A stretch of 64,000 nt of DNA from positions 1 through 64,000 of the forward strand of contig NZ_JALCZU010000014.1 of assembly GCF_023522835.1 (NCBI RefSeq), in the 5' to 3' direction. The position numbers and the translations under genes are program-made. Below are positions 19,448 through 31,595 of the stretch, in pieces. The notes under the pieces are model-generated. The model saw only the letters and a program-made list of their open reading frames with translations, ran no database searches and was not told where the DNA came from. Position 1 is the first letter of the stretch. Every line of letters starts with the position of its first letter. Source of the DNA: Oceanobacillus saliphilus (GTDB lineage Bacteria > Bacillota > Bacilli > Bacillales > Amphibacillaceae).

Positions 19448-20050
19448 ATGTCTGAGCATTACTTTTCCAATAAACCTCAATCTAAAACTTCACCAAGGAC
19501 ATGGACATATCAATTAAGAGGAAAAGAATATACGTTTACAAGTGATGTGGGTGTTTTTTCCAAAAACGAAGTGGACTTCGGCTCCAGGCTTTTAATAGAA
19601 AAATTTCGTGTGCCGGGAATTTCCGGTGATTTACTGGACCTGGGATGTGGATACGGCCCGATTGGGATAGCGTTAGCGGATGATTTTGAAGATCGCTCCG
19701 TAGTTATGGCAGATGTGAATGAGCGCGCATTAGAGCTTGCTGAAAAGAACGCTTCTATTAATAAAGTTAAAAATATATCTGTAATCAAGAGTGACGGCTT
19801 TTCTAATCTAATGGACAGGAAATTCGCGGCAATCATTACGAACCCGCCGATCAGAGCCGGAAAACAAGTTGTCCATCAAATGTTTGAGGAATCGAAAACA
19901 GCTCTATTGCCCGCCGGTGAGCTATGGGTTGTTATTCAAAAGAAGCAAGGCGCCCCTTCTGCTATGGAAAAGATAAAGAATCGATTCGGAAATGTTGAAG
20001 TTATTGCGAAAAATAAAGGTTACTATATATTGCGCGCGTTAAACAATTGA
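19448..20050 (+). CDS. ybxB: RsmC-like class I methyltransferase (YbxB)
   Basis: The 200-residue protein is an S-adenosylmethionine-dependent methyltransferase of the RsmC/RlmG type. Motif I is LLDLGCGYGPIG near residues 61-72, and the catalytic block ITNPPIRAG near 134-142 is typical of N2-guanine methyltransferases acting on rRNA. Its exact target in Bacillaceae is not established to my knowledge. ATG at 19448 has AGGTG six nt upstream; a longer frame from 19385 lacks support. It lies between rplL and rpoB as in B. subtilis. Confidence 0.9.
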   Translation: MSEHYFSNKPQSKTSPRTWTYQLRGKEYTFTSDVGVFSKNEVDFGSRLLIEKFRVPGISGDLLDLGCGYGPIGIALADDFEDRSVVMADVNERALELAEKNASINKVKNISVIKSDGFSNLMDRKFAAIITNPPIRAGKQVVHQMFEESKTALLPAGELWVVIQKKQGAPSAMEKIKNRFGNVEVIAKNKGYYILRALNN

Positions 20051-20483
20051 CCGAGGAAAATTAATATGATAAGATTGGAAGATGGTAACATGGGGATTCT
20101 TATGTCAAGAGAATTTTTCGTGAAACAGGAACGTATATTTCATAAGCTAACGGCAACACTGGTATAATCGAAGAAAAGGAAGGTTTTTAATTAAGCCTTT
20201 TTTCTAGTTTACCAAAATATTTGCTATCTGTACATCTCAAAATTTGTTTGCTGTTGATAATATAAAAGCACTCTATGAATAAATCACGGAAGTGCGGTGT
20301 TCTTGATATTGCCAAATAGAGGATTCGTTTTCAAAGGTTTGTCCAGCTTACAGTTGGATGGCCGTAAGTGAAGTATGTTAGTTTCGAAAACAAAGCCGGA
20401 ATTCATCCGGTGCTGTTTTTTCTAAATATGATAAGCATTTTGTTTAAAAACTACCAAAATGTATGATTTAAGGGGTGAAGCAG
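20051..20483 (+). promoter_or_regulatory. rpoB leader with attenuator-like hairpin
   Basis: This 433-nt spacer has no credible gene. A TATAAT at 20163-20168 could be a promoter element, but no good -35 is seen. Near the end, AAAGCCGGA (20392-20400) pairs with TCCGGTGCT (20406-20414) and is followed by a strong T run (to 20421), a terminator-like structure about 60 nt before rpoB. Upstream GTTTTC (about 20330) can pair with GAAAAC (20386-20391), an alternative fold that would compete. Confidence 0.55.
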
Positions 20484-23400
20484 TTGACAGGTCAACTAGT
20501 TCAGTATGGACGGCACCGAAAACGCAGGAGCTATGCACGTATCAGTGAGGTGTTGGAATTACCAAACCTAATCGAAATCCAAACCGCTTCTTATGAATGG
20601 TTTTTAGAAGAAGGTTTGAGAGAAATGTTTGCGGATATTTCTCCGATTGAAGATTTTACGGGGAACCTATCACTTGAATTTGTTGATTACAGTTTAGGTG
20701 AGCCAAAATATCCTGTAGATGAATCAAAGGAAAGAGATGTCACCTACAATGCTCCGCTTCGCGTGAAGGTTCGTTTAATCAATAATGAAACCGGTGAAGT
20801 GAAAGAACAGGAAGTATTTATGGGGGATTTCCCACTTATGACAGATACTGGAACGTTTATTATCAATGGGGCTGAACGTGTTATCGTTTCGCAGCTCGTG
20901 CGTTCACCTAGTGTCTATTTTAATAAAAAAATTGATAAAAACGGAAAACGCGGTATCGCTGCAACTGTAATACCAAACCGTGGTGCATGGCTAGAATTTG
21001 AAACAGATGCCAAAGATGTTGCATATGTCCGTATTGACCGTACACGTAAATTGCCAATCACCGTGTTATTAAGAGCTCTTGGCTTTGGTTCAGATCAAGA
21101 AATCGTTGATCTGCTTGGGGAAAATGAATACTTAAGAAATACGCTTGAAAAAGATAACACAGAAACAACTGAAAAGGCGTTACTGGAAATCTATGAGCGT
21201 CTACGTCCTGGTGAGCCACCTACAGTGGATAATGCGAGAAGTTTACTGGTCTCTCGATTCTTTGACCCTAAACGTTATGACCTTGCACATGTAGGCCGTT
21301 ATAAAATGAACAAAAAACTTCATATAAAAAACAGACTGTTTAATCAAGTTCTTGCTGAATCGGTAGTAGATCCCGAAACTGGTGAGGTGCTTGCGGAAAA
21401 AGGCCAAAGACTTGAACGTAAGCTATTGGATAAAATCCTTCCGTACATGGAAAGAGAGGAAGATCGTTTTGGAGAACGGGTAATCGAACTTCATGACGGT
21501 GTTCTGGAAGAGGAAATCACTGTTCAGTCTGTCAAAATCATGGACCCAACTGATCCTAACGGCGAACGTGAATTAACCGTTATTGGAAATGGCGGAGTGA
21601 CAAAAGAAATAAAAAACATTACTCCAGCCGACATTCTGTCATCCATCAGTTATTTCTTTAACCTGCTTTACACGGTTGGAGATACAGATGATATCGATCA
21701 CCTGGGTAACCGTCGTCTTCGCTCTGTTGGTGAATTACTGCAAAATCAATTCCGTATTGGTTTATCCCGTATGGAACGTGTCGTTCGTGAAAGAATGTCC
21801 ATTCAGGATACATCAAGTGTTACACCACAGCAGTTGATTAACATACGTCCGGTTATTGCATCCATTAAGGAATTCTTTGGAAGTTCCCAGTTATCTCAGT
21901 TTATGGATCAAACGAATCCATTGGGAGAACTGACGCATAAACGTCGTCTATCTGCATTAGGACCTGGTGGTTTGACACGTGAACGAGCTGGGTTTGAAGT
22001 CCGAGATGTTCACTACTCCCACTATGGTCGTATGTGTCCGATTGAAACACCTGAGGGACCAAACATCGGTTTGATCAACTCGTTGTCAAGTTATGCAAAA
22101 GTGAACAAGTTTGGATTCATTGAGTCACCATATCGTCGGGTTGACCCGGAGACTGGTATCGTAACGAACCAAATTGATTATTTGACAGCAGATGAACAAG
22201 ATAATTACATCGTTGCACAGGCGAACGCTCCTTTAGACGATGATAATAAATTTGTGAACGAAGAAGTAATCGCACGTTTCCGGGAAGATAATATTATCGT
22301 TTCCCGCGATAAAATTGATTATATGGATGTATCACCTAAACAGGTGGTCTCCGCAGCGACAGCTTGTATTCCGTTCCTTGAAAATGATGACTCCAACCGT
22401 GCATTGATGGGTGCAAACATGCAGCGTCAGGCTGTTCCATTATTGAATCCTGAAGCTCCTATCGTAGGTACGGGTATGGAATACGTTAACGGGAAAGACT
22501 CTGGTGCGGCAGTTATTTGTAGGGCCGACGGGGTTGTGGAACGTGTAGAAGCGAAAGAGATCCTTGTGCGCCGTGTTTCCGTCGTGGACGGTAAAGAAGT
22601 GCAAGGGGACGTAGAAAGTTATAAATTGCAAAAGTACAAACGTTCCAACCAAGGAACGAGTTATAATCAGCGTCCAATCGTAAGTGAAGGTGATCGTGTA
22701 ACAAAAGGCGAAGTACTTGCTGATGGACCTTCGATGGAAGATGGAGAGTTGGCACTGGGTCGTAACGTTCTCGTTGGATTTATGACGTGGGAAGGTTACA
22801 ACTATGAGGATGCCATTATCATGAGTGAAAGACTTGTTAAAGATGATGTCTATACTTCGATCCATATTGAAGAATTTGAATCAGAAGCTCGCGATACAAA
22901 GCTTGGACCGGAAGAAATCACCCGCGATATTCCAAATGTTGGTGAAGATGCACTGAAAAATCTTGATGAGCAGGGAATTATCCGTATCGGTGCAGAAGTG
23001 ACTGACGGTGATATTCTTGTAGGGAAAGTTACTCCTAAAGGGGTTACGGAACTATCTGCAGAGGAAAGATTATTACATGCTATCTTCGGTGAAAAAGCGC
23101 GTGAAGTACGTGATACGTCATTACGTGTTCCACATGGTGGGGGCGGAATTGTTCTTGATGTTAAAATCTTCAACCGTGAAGATGGAGACGAACTGCCACC
23201 AGGTGTTAACCAATTGGTGCGTGCGTACATTGTACAAAAACGTAAAATCCATGAAGGCGATAAAATGGCTGGTCGTCACGGTAATAAAGGGGTTATCTCC
23301 AAAATTTTACCGGAAGAAGACATGCCGTTCTTACCAGATGGTACACCAATCGACATCATGCTTAACCCACTAGGGGTTCCGTCACGTATGAACATCGGAC

Positions 23401-24020
23401 AAGTGTTTGAGTTGCATCTAGGGATGGCAGCAAGACAACTAGGCATTCATGTGGCGAGTCCAGTATTTGATGGAGCAACAGAAGATGATGTTTGGGAAAC
23501 ACTTGATGAAGCCGGTATGCCTAGGGATGCAAAAACAATCCTTTATGATGGAAGAAGCGGAGAAGCATTTGATAACCGTATATCTGTTGGTGTTATGTAT
23601 ATGATTAAACTTGCGCATATGGTTGATGATAAACTTCACGCCCGTTCAACAGGACCATATTCACTTGTTACACAGCAACCACTTGGTGGTAAAGCACAAT
23701 TCGGTGGACAGCGCTTTGGTGAAATGGAAGTTTGGGCACTTGAGGCCTATGGAGCAGCATATACACTGCAGGAAATCCTGACGGTGAAATCCGATGATAC
23801 GGTTGGACGTGTGAAAACATACGAAGCAATCGTTAAAGGGGATAATGTTCCTGAACCAGGTGTTCCAGAGTCGTTCAAAGTTCTTATCAAAGAATTGCAA
23901 AGTCTTGGAATGGACGTTAAAATGCTTTCCAGTGATGAGCAGGAAATCGATATGCGTGAATTGGAAGAAGAGGAAGTTCAGGCTGCCACGAAGCTGAACA
24001 TAGATGTAGAAGAAAATTAA
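20484..24020 (+). CDS. rpoB: RNA polymerase beta subunit
   Basis: RpoB (1178 residues) forms half of the polymerase active centre. The rifampicin pocket [21 protein letters not shown] and [11 protein letters not shown] keeps the wild-type Gln, Asp, His and Ser residues, so no resistance change is seen. The C-terminal block [23 protein letters not shown] is complete. I choose TTG at 20484 ([12 protein letters not shown]), 6 nt after AAGGGGTG; a GTG at 20475 is inside the ribosome site. rpoC follows after about 110 nt holding a strong hairpin. Confidence 0.98.
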   Translation: MTGQLVQYGRHRKRRSYARISEVLELPNLIEIQTASYEWFLEEGLREMFADISPIEDFTGNLSLEFVDYSLGEPKYPVDESKERDVTYNAPLRVKVRLINNETGEVKEQEVFMGDFPLMTDTGTFIINGAERVIVSQLVRSPSVYFNKKIDKNGKRGIAATVIPNRGAWLEFETDAKDVAYVRIDRTRKLPITVLLRALGFGSDQEIVDLLGENEYLRNTLEKDNTETTEKALLEIYERLRPGEPPTVDNARSLLVSRFFDPKRYDLAHVGRYKMNKKLHIKNRLFNQVLAESVVDPETGEVLAEKGQRLERKLLDKILPYMEREEDRFGERVIELHDGVLEEEITVQSVKIMDPTDPNGERELTVIGNGGVTKEIKNITPADILSSISYFFNLLYTVGDTDDIDHLGNRRLRSVGELLQNQFRIGLSRMERVVRERMSIQDTSSVTPQQLINIRPVIASIKEFFGSSQLSQFMDQTNPLGELTHKRRLSALGPGGLTRERAGFEVRDVHYSHYGRMCPIETPEGPNIGLINSLSSYAKVNKFGFIESPYRRVDPETGIVTNQIDYLTADEQDNYIVAQANAPLDDDNKFVNEEVIARFREDNIIVSRDKIDYMDVSPKQVVSAATACIPFLENDDSNRALMGANMQRQAVPLLNPEAPIVGTGMEYVNGKDSGAAVICRADGVVERVEAKEILVRRVSVVDGKEVQGDVESYKLQKYKRSNQGTSYNQRPIVSEGDRVTKGEVLADGPSMEDGELALGRNVLVGFMTWEGYNYEDAIIMSERLVKDDVYTSIHIEEFESEARDTKLGPEEITRDIPNVGEDALKNLDEQGIIRIGAEVTDGDILVGKVTPKGVTELSAEERLLHAIFGEKAREVRDTSLRVPHGGGGIVLDVKIFNREDGDELPPGVNQLVRAYIVQKRKIHEGDKMAGRHGNKGVISKILPEEDMPFLPDGTPIDIMLNPLGVPSRMNIGQVFELHLGMAARQLGIHVASPVFDGATEDDVWETLDEAGMPRDAKTILYDGRSGEAFDNRISVGVMYMIKLAHMVDDKLHARSTGPYSLVTQQPLGGKAQFGGQRFGEMEVWALEAYGAAYTLQEILTVKSDDTVGRVKTYEAIVKGDNVPEPGVPESFKVLIKELQSLGMDVKMLSSDEQEIDMRELEEEEVQAATKLNIDVEEN

Positions 24021-24029
24021 ATAAATCAA

Positions 24030-24065
24030 TTGCAGAATCGGTTCGTTAAGCGGACCATTCTGCAA
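24030..24065 (+). other. hairpin between rpoB and rpoC
   Basis: TTGCAGAAT(C)GGTTCG pairs with CGGACCATTCTGCAA, a 14-bp stem with one bulge and one G-U pair. No T run follows, so it is not an intrinsic terminator. It may be a processing or stability element. Confidence 0.55.
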
Positions 24066-24129
24066 CTAGCATATAATTTTTACATGGATCCAGTGGTAAA
24101 ATCGCACATTATAAAGGGAGGATTGCCCC

Positions 24130-27100
24130 TTGTTGGATGTAAATAATTTTGAGTATATGAAAATCGGGCTTGCTTCACCGGAAAAGATTCGTTCTTGGTC
24201 ATATGGTGAGGTTAAAAAGCCGGAAACAATTAACTATCGTACATTGAAACCGGAAAAAGACGGTTTGTTCTGTGAAAGAATTTTTGGACCGCAAAAAGAC
24301 TGGGAATGTCATTGTGGGAAATACAAACGTGTACGTTACAAAGGTGTCGTTTGTGATCGTTGTGGAGTGGAAGTAACAAAAGCGAAAGTCCGCCGGGAAA
24401 GAATGGGACACATCGAACTTGCTGCTCCAGTATCACATATTTGGTACTTTAAGGGCATTCCTAGCCGTATGGGACTTGTACTTGACATGTCACCGCGTGC
24501 ATTGGAAGAAGTTATCTATTTTGCTGCTTACATCGTAACGGACCCGGGGAATACACCTTTAGAGAAAAAACAGCTGTTGTCCGAAAAGGAATTTCGTACC
24601 TATTATGATAAGTACGGTAATACGTTTAAAGCGCAAATGGGTGCTGAAGCTATCCGTAAGCTTCTTCAGGATATCGACCTTGATAAAGAGGTTGATGCAC
24701 TGAGAGAAGAGTTGAAAAGTGCTCAAGGACAACGAAGAACAAGAGCAATCAAACGTTTGGAAGTAATGGAAGCTTTCCGTCATTCAGGTAATGATACAAG
24801 CTGGATGGTGTTGGATGTTCTTCCTGTTATACCACCGGAAATCCGTCCAATGGTACAGCTTGATGGAGGAAGATTTGCCACTTCTGATTTAAATGATTTA
24901 TACCGTAGAGTAATCAACCGTAATAACCGTCTAAAAAGATTATTGGATCTAGGTGCACCAAGCATCATCGTTCAAAATGAAAAACGTATGCTTCAGGAAG
25001 CGGTTGACGCATTAATCGATAATGGCCGCCGTGGTCGTCCGGTAACAGGACCAGGTAATAGACCATTAAAATCATTGTCGCATATGCTAAAAGGGAAGCA
25101 AGGTCGTTTCCGTCAAAACTTGCTTGGAAAACGTGTGGATTATTCTGGGCGTTCCGTAATTGTTGTAGGTCCCAACCTTAAAATGTATCAATGTGGACTC
25201 CCAAGAGAGATGGCTCTGGAGCTCTTCAAACCATTTATCATGAAAGAACTTGTGGCCAGAGGGCTTGCTCATAACATTAAATCTGCAAAGCGCAAAATTG
25301 AACGTGTACATCCAGATGTCTGGGATGTGCTTGAAGATGTAATCAAAGAGCATCCGGTCTTACTTAACCGTGCACCTACATTGCACAGATTGGGTATTCA
25401 GGCATTTGAACCGACGTTGGTTGACGGTCGTGCAATTCGTTTGCATCCATTAGTATGTACAGCATACAACGCCGACTTCGATGGTGACCAAATGGCTGTT
25501 CACGTTCCACTTGGAGCAGAAGCACAGGCTGAAGCTAGAATCCTAATGCTTGCCGCACAAAACATTTTGAATCCAAAAGATGGTAAACCAGTTGTTACAC
25601 CATCACAGGATATGGTATTGGGTAACTATTATCTGACACTGGAACGTGAGAAAGCAGTTGGTGAAGGAAGTATCTTCAAAGATGCCAATGAGGCTATGAC
25701 TGCCTATCAAAACGGCTATGCACACCTGCATACGAGAGTAGCAGTGCAAGCTTCCAGTCTAAATAATAAGACGTTTACCGAAAAGCAAAATTCACAATTG
25801 CTACTTACAACTGTAGGTAAGTTAATATTTAACGAAATATTACCTGATTCCTTCCCTTATATTAACGAACCGACCAAAGTGAATCTGGAAGAAAAAACGC
25901 CAGAAGTCTATTTTGTAGAACGCGGAACGGATATTAGAGAAGAAATCAAAAATCGCGAATTGGTAAAACCGTTCAAAAAAGGTTTTCTAGGTGATATTAT
26001 TGCTGCAGTATTCAAACAATTTAAGATTACAGAAACATCCAGAATGCTTGACCGCATGAAAGACTTGGGATTCAGCTATTCAACTAAAGCGGGTATGACC
26101 GTTGGTATCTCAGATATCGTAGTATTGGCTGAAAAACAAGGAATTCTTGATGAAGCGCAATCCAAGGTGGATAACGTACTCAAACAGTTCCGTCGTGGTT
26201 TAATCACGGAAGAGGAGCGTTATGAGAGGGTTATATCCATTTGGACACAGGCAAAAGATGTTATTCAAAATAAATTGATGGATTCCTTAAGCAACCGCAA
26301 CCCTATCTTCATGATGAGTGATTCGGGTGCAAGGGGTAATGCGTCCAACTTTACGCAGCTTGCTGGTATGCGTGGACTAATGGCCGATCCGTCTGGTAAG
26401 ATCATTGAGATTCCAATTAAATCAAGTTTCCGTGAAGGTTTAACGGTATTGGAATACTTTATTTCCACTCACGGAGCGCGTAAAGGTCTTGCCGATACAG
26501 CTCTGAAAACAGCGGATTCGGGTTACCTGACAAGGCGTCTAGTAGATGTTGCACAGGATGTCATTATTCGCGAGGAAGATTGCGGTACCGATCGAGGGCT
26601 GCCAGTATCTGCATTGGTGGATGGCTCTGAAGTTATCGAGCCTTTATTCGACCGATTAATCGGAAGAACTGCTTTCATTACTGCGAAACATCCTGAAACA
26701 GGAAAAGTTATTGTATCGAAAAATGAATTGATTTCCGAAGATCAAGCGAAAGAAATTATTGAAGCTGGTATTGAAGAGGTAACCATTCGTACTGCATTTA
26801 CATGTAATACGAAACACGGGGTTTGCCAGAAATGTTATGGTCGCAACCTGGCAACGGGAGCCGATGTTGAAGTTGGAGAAGCTGTTGGTATTATCGCAGC
26901 CCAATCAATCGGTGAACCTGGTACACAGTTGACAATGCGTACATTCCATACTGGTGGGGTTGCCGGAGATGATATTACACAAGGTTTACCGCGTATCCAA
27001 GAATTATTTGAAGCGCGTAATCCAAAAGGTCAGGCAGTTATTACTGAAATTGCCGGTTCCGTTCTGGAAGTTAAAGAAGTTAAAGATAAACAGGAAATTG

Positions 27101-27732
27101 TTATACAAGGTGAAGTGGAACAACGCAATTATGCAGTTCCATATAATGCCCGTATAAAAGTTTCCATCGGTGAAGAAGTAGTAGCGGGTCAGGAGCTCAC
27201 AGAGGGTTCTGTTGATCCAAAAGAACTCTTGCGTATTAAAGGTGTTGAAGGCGTCCAGGATTACCTGCTTCGTGAAGTTCAACGCGTATACCGTATGCAA
27301 GGGGTAGAAATTGGTGATAAGCACGTAGAAGTAATGGTTCGACAAATGCTTCGTAAAGTTAGGGTTGTTTCGGCAGGGAACACGGAAGTACTACCAGGTT
27401 CATTACTTGAGCTGCACCAATTTAAAGATGCAAACCATTCCGTGCTTAACAGTGGTGGAGAGCCTGCAACAGGACGTCCAGTACTCTTGGGTATTACAAA
27501 GGCTTCCCTAGAAACAGATTCATTCCTTTCCGCAGCGTCGTTCCAGGAAACAACGCGTGTTCTTACCGATGCGGCAATCAAAGGAAAACGAGACGAACTG
27601 CTTGGACTTAAAGAAAATGTTATCATTGGAAAACTAGTTCCGGCAGGTACCGGTATGCCACAATATCGAAACATTAAAGTTGGCATGGACAAACCGGAAA
27701 CAGTGGAAGAAGAAATAGAGACAGTACAATAA
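24130..27732 (+). CDS. rpoC: RNA polymerase beta-prime subunit
   Basis: RpoC (1200 residues) carries the catalytic magnesium site [12 protein letters not shown]. The zinc-binding block [20 protein letters not shown] is at about residues 58-79 and a second zinc site CGTDRG...[13 protein letters not shown] lies in the C-terminal half. The trigger-loop region [18 protein letters not shown] is intact. The TTG at 24130 is 8 nt after GGGAGG (24116-24121). Length agrees with B. subtilis RpoC. Confidence 0.98.
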   Translation: MLDVNNFEYMKIGLASPEKIRSWSYGEVKKPETINYRTLKPEKDGLFCERIFGPQKDWECHCGKYKRVRYKGVVCDRCGVEVTKAKVRRERMGHIELAAPVSHIWYFKGIPSRMGLVLDMSPRALEEVIYFAAYIVTDPGNTPLEKKQLLSEKEFRTYYDKYGNTFKAQMGAEAIRKLLQDIDLDKEVDALREELKSAQGQRRTRAIKRLEVMEAFRHSGNDTSWMVLDVLPVIPPEIRPMVQLDGGRFATSDLNDLYRRVINRNNRLKRLLDLGAPSIIVQNEKRMLQEAVDALIDNGRRGRPVTGPGNRPLKSLSHMLKGKQGRFRQNLLGKRVDYSGRSVIVVGPNLKMYQCGLPREMALELFKPFIMKELVARGLAHNIKSAKRKIERVHPDVWDVLEDVIKEHPVLLNRAPTLHRLGIQAFEPTLVDGRAIRLHPLVCTAYNADFDGDQMAVHVPLGAEAQAEARILMLAAQNILNPKDGKPVVTPSQDMVLGNYYLTLEREKAVGEGSIFKDANEAMTAYQNGYAHLHTRVAVQASSLNNKTFTEKQNSQLLLTTVGKLIFNEILPDSFPYINEPTKVNLEEKTPEVYFVERGTDIREEIKNRELVKPFKKGFLGDIIAAVFKQFKITETSRMLDRMKDLGFSYSTKAGMTVGISDIVVLAEKQGILDEAQSKVDNVLKQFRRGLITEEERYERVISIWTQAKDVIQNKLMDSLSNRNPIFMMSDSGARGNASNFTQLAGMRGLMADPSGKIIEIPIKSSFREGLTVLEYFISTHGARKGLADTALKTADSGYLTRRLVDVAQDVIIREEDCGTDRGLPVSALVDGSEVIEPLFDRLIGRTAFITAKHPETGKVIVSKNELISEDQAKEIIEAGIEEVTIRTAFTCNTKHGVCQKCYGRNLATGADVEVGEAVGIIAAQSIGEPGTQLTMRTFHTGGVAGDDITQGLPRIQELFEARNPKGQAVITEIAGSVLEVKEVKDKQEIVIQGEVEQRNYAVPYNARIKVSIGEEVVAGQELTEGSVDPKELLRIKGVEGVQDYLLREVQRVYRMQGVEIGDKHVEVMVRQMLRKVRVVSAGNTEVLPGSLLELHQFKDANHSVLNSGGEPATGRPVLLGITKASLETDSFLSAASFQETTRVLTDAAIKGKRDELLGLKENVIIGKLVPAGTGMPQYRNIKVGMDKPETVEEEIETVQ

Positions 27733-27737
27733 CAACA

Positions 27738-27785
27738 ATCCCTATGCAAGGCGCAGGCGGCATGTAAATGTTGCCTGCGTTAGGC
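27738..27785 (+). other. hairpin downstream of rpoC
   Basis: GCGCAGGCGGCAT pairs with ATGTTGCCTGCGT over GTAA (13 bp with G-U pairs). No T run follows, so termination is uncertain. Confidence 0.5.
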
Positions 27786-27858
27786 GGGATTTAGGATATT
27801 GTAAAAAAAGTTTAACAAGAAAAAAGTCGGAAGCACTAAAAAAATAGTCTAATATATA

Positions 27859-27887
27859 TTGACATAAAAAATATAGAATGGTACTAT
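27859..27887 (+). promoter_or_regulatory. SigA promoter of the ybxF-rpsL-rpsG operon
   Basis: TTGACA (27859-27864) and TACTAT (27882-27887) are separated by 17 bp. Confidence 0.85.
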
Positions 27888-27933
27888 ATTCAAGGTGCTT
27901 CCGATTATACTTGTTACTTTGGAGGATACTCGG

Positions 27934-28185
27934 ATGTCTTATGAAAAAGTGACAAAAGCAAGGTCGCGTATAATCATTGGGACAAAGCAGACACTTAAAG
28001 CTATGAGAAATAGCGAAATAAGTGAAGTCGTTATTGCCGATGATGCTGACAGGCAAATAACACAAAAAGTAGTCAGTTTGGCAATTGAACTAGGTATACC
28101 TTGCCAGCATGTGGATTCTATGAAAAAACTCGGTGCCGCTTGCGGTATAAAGGTTGGCGCAACTACAGCTGCGCTCAGGAAATAA
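27934..28185 (+). CDS. ybxF: L7Ae-family ribosome-associated protein (YbxF)
   Basis: The 83-residue protein belongs to the L7Ae/L30e family, whose members bind kink-turn RNA; B. subtilis YbxF has this activity. Conserved residues include the N-terminal SYEKVTKARSRIIIGTKQTLKAM and the loop CQHVDSMKKLGAACG. ATG at 27934 follows GGAGGA; an upstream ATG-less extension is unsupported. It is the first gene before rpsL, as in B. subtilis. Confidence 0.92.
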   Translation: MSYEKVTKARSRIIIGTKQTLKAMRNSEISEVVIADDADRQITQKVVSLAIELGIPCQHVDSMKKLGAACGIKVGATTAALRK

Positions 28186-28330
28186 ACGTTTTGACGTCGT
28201 TAATGATTGTCGAAGCATTATTTTTTACCAAAAGATGAACCACCTGGATGTGTGGGTTTACAATCGGTGTTCAGAAAATCTGATTGCTGTTTTAAATTAA
28301 AGATATAAACCAAGAAGGGAGGACATAAAA

Positions 28331-28750
28331 ATGCCTACAATTAATCAGTTAGTACGCAAAGGACGCGTAAGCAAAACAAGAAAGTCTGATTCTCCAGCAC
28401 TTAACAAAGGTTACAACAGTTTCAAAAAGAGACTTACTGACCAAAGTTCTCCACAAAAACGTGGTGTATGTACTCGTGTTGGTACATTGACTCCAAAAAA
28501 ACCGAACTCTGCACTTCGTAAATATGCACGTGTTCGCTTGTCAAACAACATGGAAGTAACTGCATACATTCCAGGTATCGGACACAACCTGCAAGAACAC
28601 AGTGTTGTACTTATCCGTGGTGGTCGTGTAAAAGATTTACCAGGGGTACGTTACCACATCGTTCGTGGTGCGCTTGATACTGCTGGAGTAGACGGACGTA
28701 TGCAAGGCCGTTCTAAATACGGAACTAAAAAACCAAAAGAAAAAAAATAA
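28331..28750 (+). CDS. rpsL: Ribosomal protein S12
   Basis: S12 (139 residues) sits at the decoding centre. The block [17 protein letters not shown] holds the lysine changed in streptomycin-resistant mutants, and [13 protein letters not shown] the second one; both are wild type. ATG at 28331 follows AAGGGAGGACA. The 145-nt leader has short inverted repeats such as CAATC with GATTG and AACCAC with GTGGGTT, but no T run. Confidence 0.98.
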   Translation: MPTINQLVRKGRVSKTRKSDSPALNKGYNSFKKRLTDQSSPQKRGVCTRVGTLTPKKPNSALRKYARVRLSNNMEVTAYIPGIGHNLQEHSVVLIRGGRVKDLPGVRYHIVRGALDTAGVDGRMQGRSKYGTKKPKEKK

Positions 28751-28791
28751 CACACTAAAAATAATATAGAATAGGAAAGGAGGATACTAAT

Positions 28792-29262
28792 ATGCCTCGT
28801 AAAGGACCAGTACCAAAACGTGATGTATTGCCAGATCCGCTTTATAATTCAAAATTAGTAACTCGTTTAATCAATCAAATTATGATTGATGGTAAACGTG
28901 GGAAAGCACAGAAAATCCTTTATAATGCGTTTGGACTTGTTGCTGAAAGAAGTGGACAGAACGCAATGGAAGTTTTTGAGCAAGCTATGAAAAACGTAAT
29001 GCCTGTACTTGAAGTTCGTGCCCGCCGTGTAGGTGGATCAAACTACCAAGTGCCAGTTGAGGTTCGCCCTGAACGTCGTCAGGCATTAGGATTGCGTTAT
29101 ATCGTTAACTATTCACGTCTTCGTGGAGAAAAAACGATGGAAGAACGCCTTGCTAATGAAATTCTTGATGCTTCTAACAACACAGGAGCTGCTGTTAAGA
29201 AACGTGAAGATATGCATAAAATGGCAGAAGCGAACAAAGCATTCGCTCACTACCGCTGGTAA
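28792..29262 (+). CDS. rpsG: Ribosomal protein S7
   Basis: S7 (156 residues) initiates assembly of the 30S head. The conserved N-terminus [15 protein letters not shown] and the block [18 protein letters not shown] are intact. ATG at 28792 follows AAAGGAGG. An interspersed repeat begins immediately after its stop codon, within the str operon. Confidence 0.98.
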   Translation: MPRKGPVPKRDVLPDPLYNSKLVTRLINQIMIDGKRGKAQKILYNAFGLVAERSGQNAMEVFEQAMKNVMPVLEVRARRVGGSNYQVPVEVRPERRQALGLRYIVNYSRLRGEKTMEERLANEILDASNNTGAAVKKREDMHKMAEANKAFAHYRW

Positions 29263-29353
29263 TATTAGAAAACTTGGCGAAAGGCTAAGCTTTTGGGCGA
29301 ATGCCTTAGTTACACTTATGCGGTAAGAAAGTTTTTTACTTTTTTACCTGCCA
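29263..29353 (-). repeat. interspersed repeat, copy C, inside the str operon
   Basis: TATTAGAAAACTTGGCG begins one base after the rpsG stop, and the unit ends in TTACCTGCC. Hairpin 1 has arms GGTAAGAAAGT (29322-29332) and ACTTTTTTACC (29338-29348). The spacer CCTTAGTTACACTTATG matches the other copies. Orientation is opposite to copy A. It fills most of the rpsG-fusA gap; the fusA ribosome site lies just beyond. Confidence 0.8.
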
Positions 29354-29391
29354 AATCTAACCAAAGCTTTTAAGAGGAAGGAGAAGAATAC

Positions 29392-31470
29392 ATGGCTAGA
29401 AAGTTCTCCTTGGAAAAGACGCGTAATATTGGTATTATGGCGCATATCGATGCAGGTAAGACCACTACTACTGAGCGTATTCTTTTCTATACAGGACGTA
29501 TTCATAAGATTGGTGAAACACATGAAGGTGCCTCACAAATGGACTGGATGGAACAGGAGCAGGAGCGTGGAATTACAATTACTTCCGCTGCAACAACTGC
29601 TGCTTGGAAAGAACACCGCATTAACATCATCGATACACCGGGACACGTAGACTTCACTGTTGAAGTTGAACGTTCATTGCGTGTGCTTGATGGTGCTGTA
29701 ACAGTACTTGATGCACAATCAGGTGTAGAGCCGCAAACAGAAACAGTTTGGCGTCAAGCTACAACTTATGGTGTACCGCGTATTGTATTCATTAACAAAA
29801 TGGATAAAACGGGTGCAGATTTCATTTATTCAACTGGTACGTTGAAAGACCGTCTCGGTGCGAATGCACATCCTGTTCAATTGCCAATCGGCGCAGAAGA
29901 TGAATTTAATGGGATTATTGACTTGATCAAAATGGAAGCTCATTTCTATTTGGATGATCTTGGAACTCGTGATGAAGCGCGTGAAATTCCTGCTGAATTA
30001 AAAGAGCAGGCTGAAGAGCTGCGTGCAAGCCTGATTGAAGCAGTTGCTGAAAGTGACGAAGAATTGATGATGAAGTATCTTGAAGGGGAAGAAATTTCCA
30101 ACGAAGAACTGAAACAAGCAATTCGTAACGCTACTTTAAATGTAGATTTCTATCCTGTATTTTGTGGGTCTGCATTTAAGAACAAAGGTGTTCAATTAAT
30201 GTTGGATGGTGTTCTTGACTATCTTCCAGCACCAACGGATGTACCGCCAATCGAAGGTATCGTTCCTGGAACAGAAGAAAAAGTTACCCGTGCATCATCT
30301 GATGACGCACCATTCTCTGCACTGGCATTTAAAGTTATGACAGATCCATACGTAGGAAGATTGACTTTCTTCCGTGTTTACTCTGGAACTTTAGAATCTG
30401 GATCCTATGTTAGAAACTCTGTTAAGGATAAGCGTGAGCGTGTAGGACGTATCCTGCAAATGCATGCAAACTCCCGTGAAGAGATTTCAATAGCGTATTC
30501 TGGAGAAATCGCTGCTGCTGTTGGTCTAAAAGATACAACTACTGGTGATACACTATGTGATGAAAAAAATCTTGTTATTTTAGAATCCATGGAATTCCCA
30601 GAGCCAGTTATCTCTGTTGCTATTGAACCTAAAACAAAAGCTGACCAAGATAAAATGGGTACTGCATTAGCTAAATTAGCTGAAGAGGATCCTACTTTTA
30701 GAACGGAAACAAACCAAGAGACTGGTCAAACAATTATCTCTGGTATGGGTGAACTTCACCTTGACATCATTGTTGACCGTATGAGACGTGAATTTAAAGT
30801 TGAAGCTAACGTAGGCGCACCACAGGTTTCCTATCGTGAAACATTCCGTGCATCTGCTGAAGTGGAAGGTAAATTCGTACGTCAGTCCGGTGGACGTGGA
30901 CAGTTCGGTCACGTTTGGATCAAATTTGAGCCAAATGAAGAGGGCGCTGGATTTGTATTTGAAAACAAAATCGTCGGTGGGGTTGTTCCGCGTGAATATA
31001 TCCCTGCTGTTGAGCAAGGTGTTCGCGAATCATTGGAAAACGGCGTATTAGCTGGTTATCCATTGATCGATATTAAAGCTTCCTTATATGATGGTAGCTA
31101 TCATGATGTTGACTCGAATGAAATGGCATTTAAAATAGCTGCATCAATGGCATTGAAAGCAGCCAAAAATAAATGTAATCCAGTACTTCTTGAACCAATG
31201 ATGAGAGTTGAAATCGTTATTCCTGAAGAATACATGGGAGACATCATGGGTGACGTCACTTCCCGTCGTGGACGGATCGAAGGTATGGAAACTCGCGGTA
31301 ATGCGCAACTTGTTAAAGGGTTTGTGCCACTTGCAGAAATGTTTGGTTATGCAACTGCATTACGTTCAAACACGCAAGGCCGTGGAACATATACAATGAC
31401 GTTTGACCATTATGAAGAAACACCGAAGAGTATCACAGAAGAAATTATAAAGAAAAATTCTGGTGATTAA
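29392..31470 (+). CDS. fusA: Elongation factor G
   Basis: EF-G (692 residues) drives translocation. The GTPase domain has G1 [14 protein letters not shown]3 DTPGHVDF and G4 NKMD. Domains II to V follow, with [14 protein letters not shown] and the C-terminal [14 protein letters not shown] at 29392 follows AGGAAGGAG. A mobile-looking repeat separates it from rpsG but leaves the ribosome site intact. Confidence 0.98.
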   Translation: MARKFSLEKTRNIGIMAHIDAGKTTTTERILFYTGRIHKIGETHEGASQMDWMEQEQERGITITSAATTAAWKEHRINIIDTPGHVDFTVEVERSLRVLDGAVTVLDAQSGVEPQTETVWRQATTYGVPRIVFINKMDKTGADFIYSTGTLKDRLGANAHPVQLPIGAEDEFNGIIDLIKMEAHFYLDDLGTRDEAREIPAELKEQAEELRASLIEAVAESDEELMMKYLEGEEISNEELKQAIRNATLNVDFYPVFCGSAFKNKGVQLMLDGVLDYLPAPTDVPPIEGIVPGTEEKVTRASSDDAPFSALAFKVMTDPYVGRLTFFRVYSGTLESGSYVRNSVKDKRERVGRILQMHANSREEISIAYSGEIAAAVGLKDTTTGDTLCDEKNLVILESMEFPEPVISVAIEPKTKADQDKMGTALAKLAEEDPTFRTETNQETGQTIISGMGELHLDIIVDRMRREFKVEANVGAPQVSYRETFRASAEVEGKFVRQSGGRGQFGHVWIKFEPNEEGAGFVFENKIVGGVVPREYIPAVEQGVRESLENGVLAGYPLIDIKASLYDGSYHDVDSNEMAFKIAASMALKAAKNKCNPVLLEPMMRVEIVIPEEYMGDIMGDVTSRRGRIEGMETRGNAQLVKGFVPLAEMFGYATALRSNTQGRGTYTMTFDHYEETPKSITEEIIKKNSGD

Positions 31471-31595
31471 TTGATTTTTTCTTTAAACTAACGTATAACA
31501 TTTAGTAAAGGCTATGGAAATAACCTGCATGCATTATTTCGTAGCGGTAAATAAAATAATAAAAAATTGTTATTTATTTAAAGGAGGAACTATAA

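Noticed and set aside
20484-28750. Possible rifampicin or streptomycin resistance changes in rpoB or rpsL
   Set aside because: The residues usually altered are wild type in both genes.
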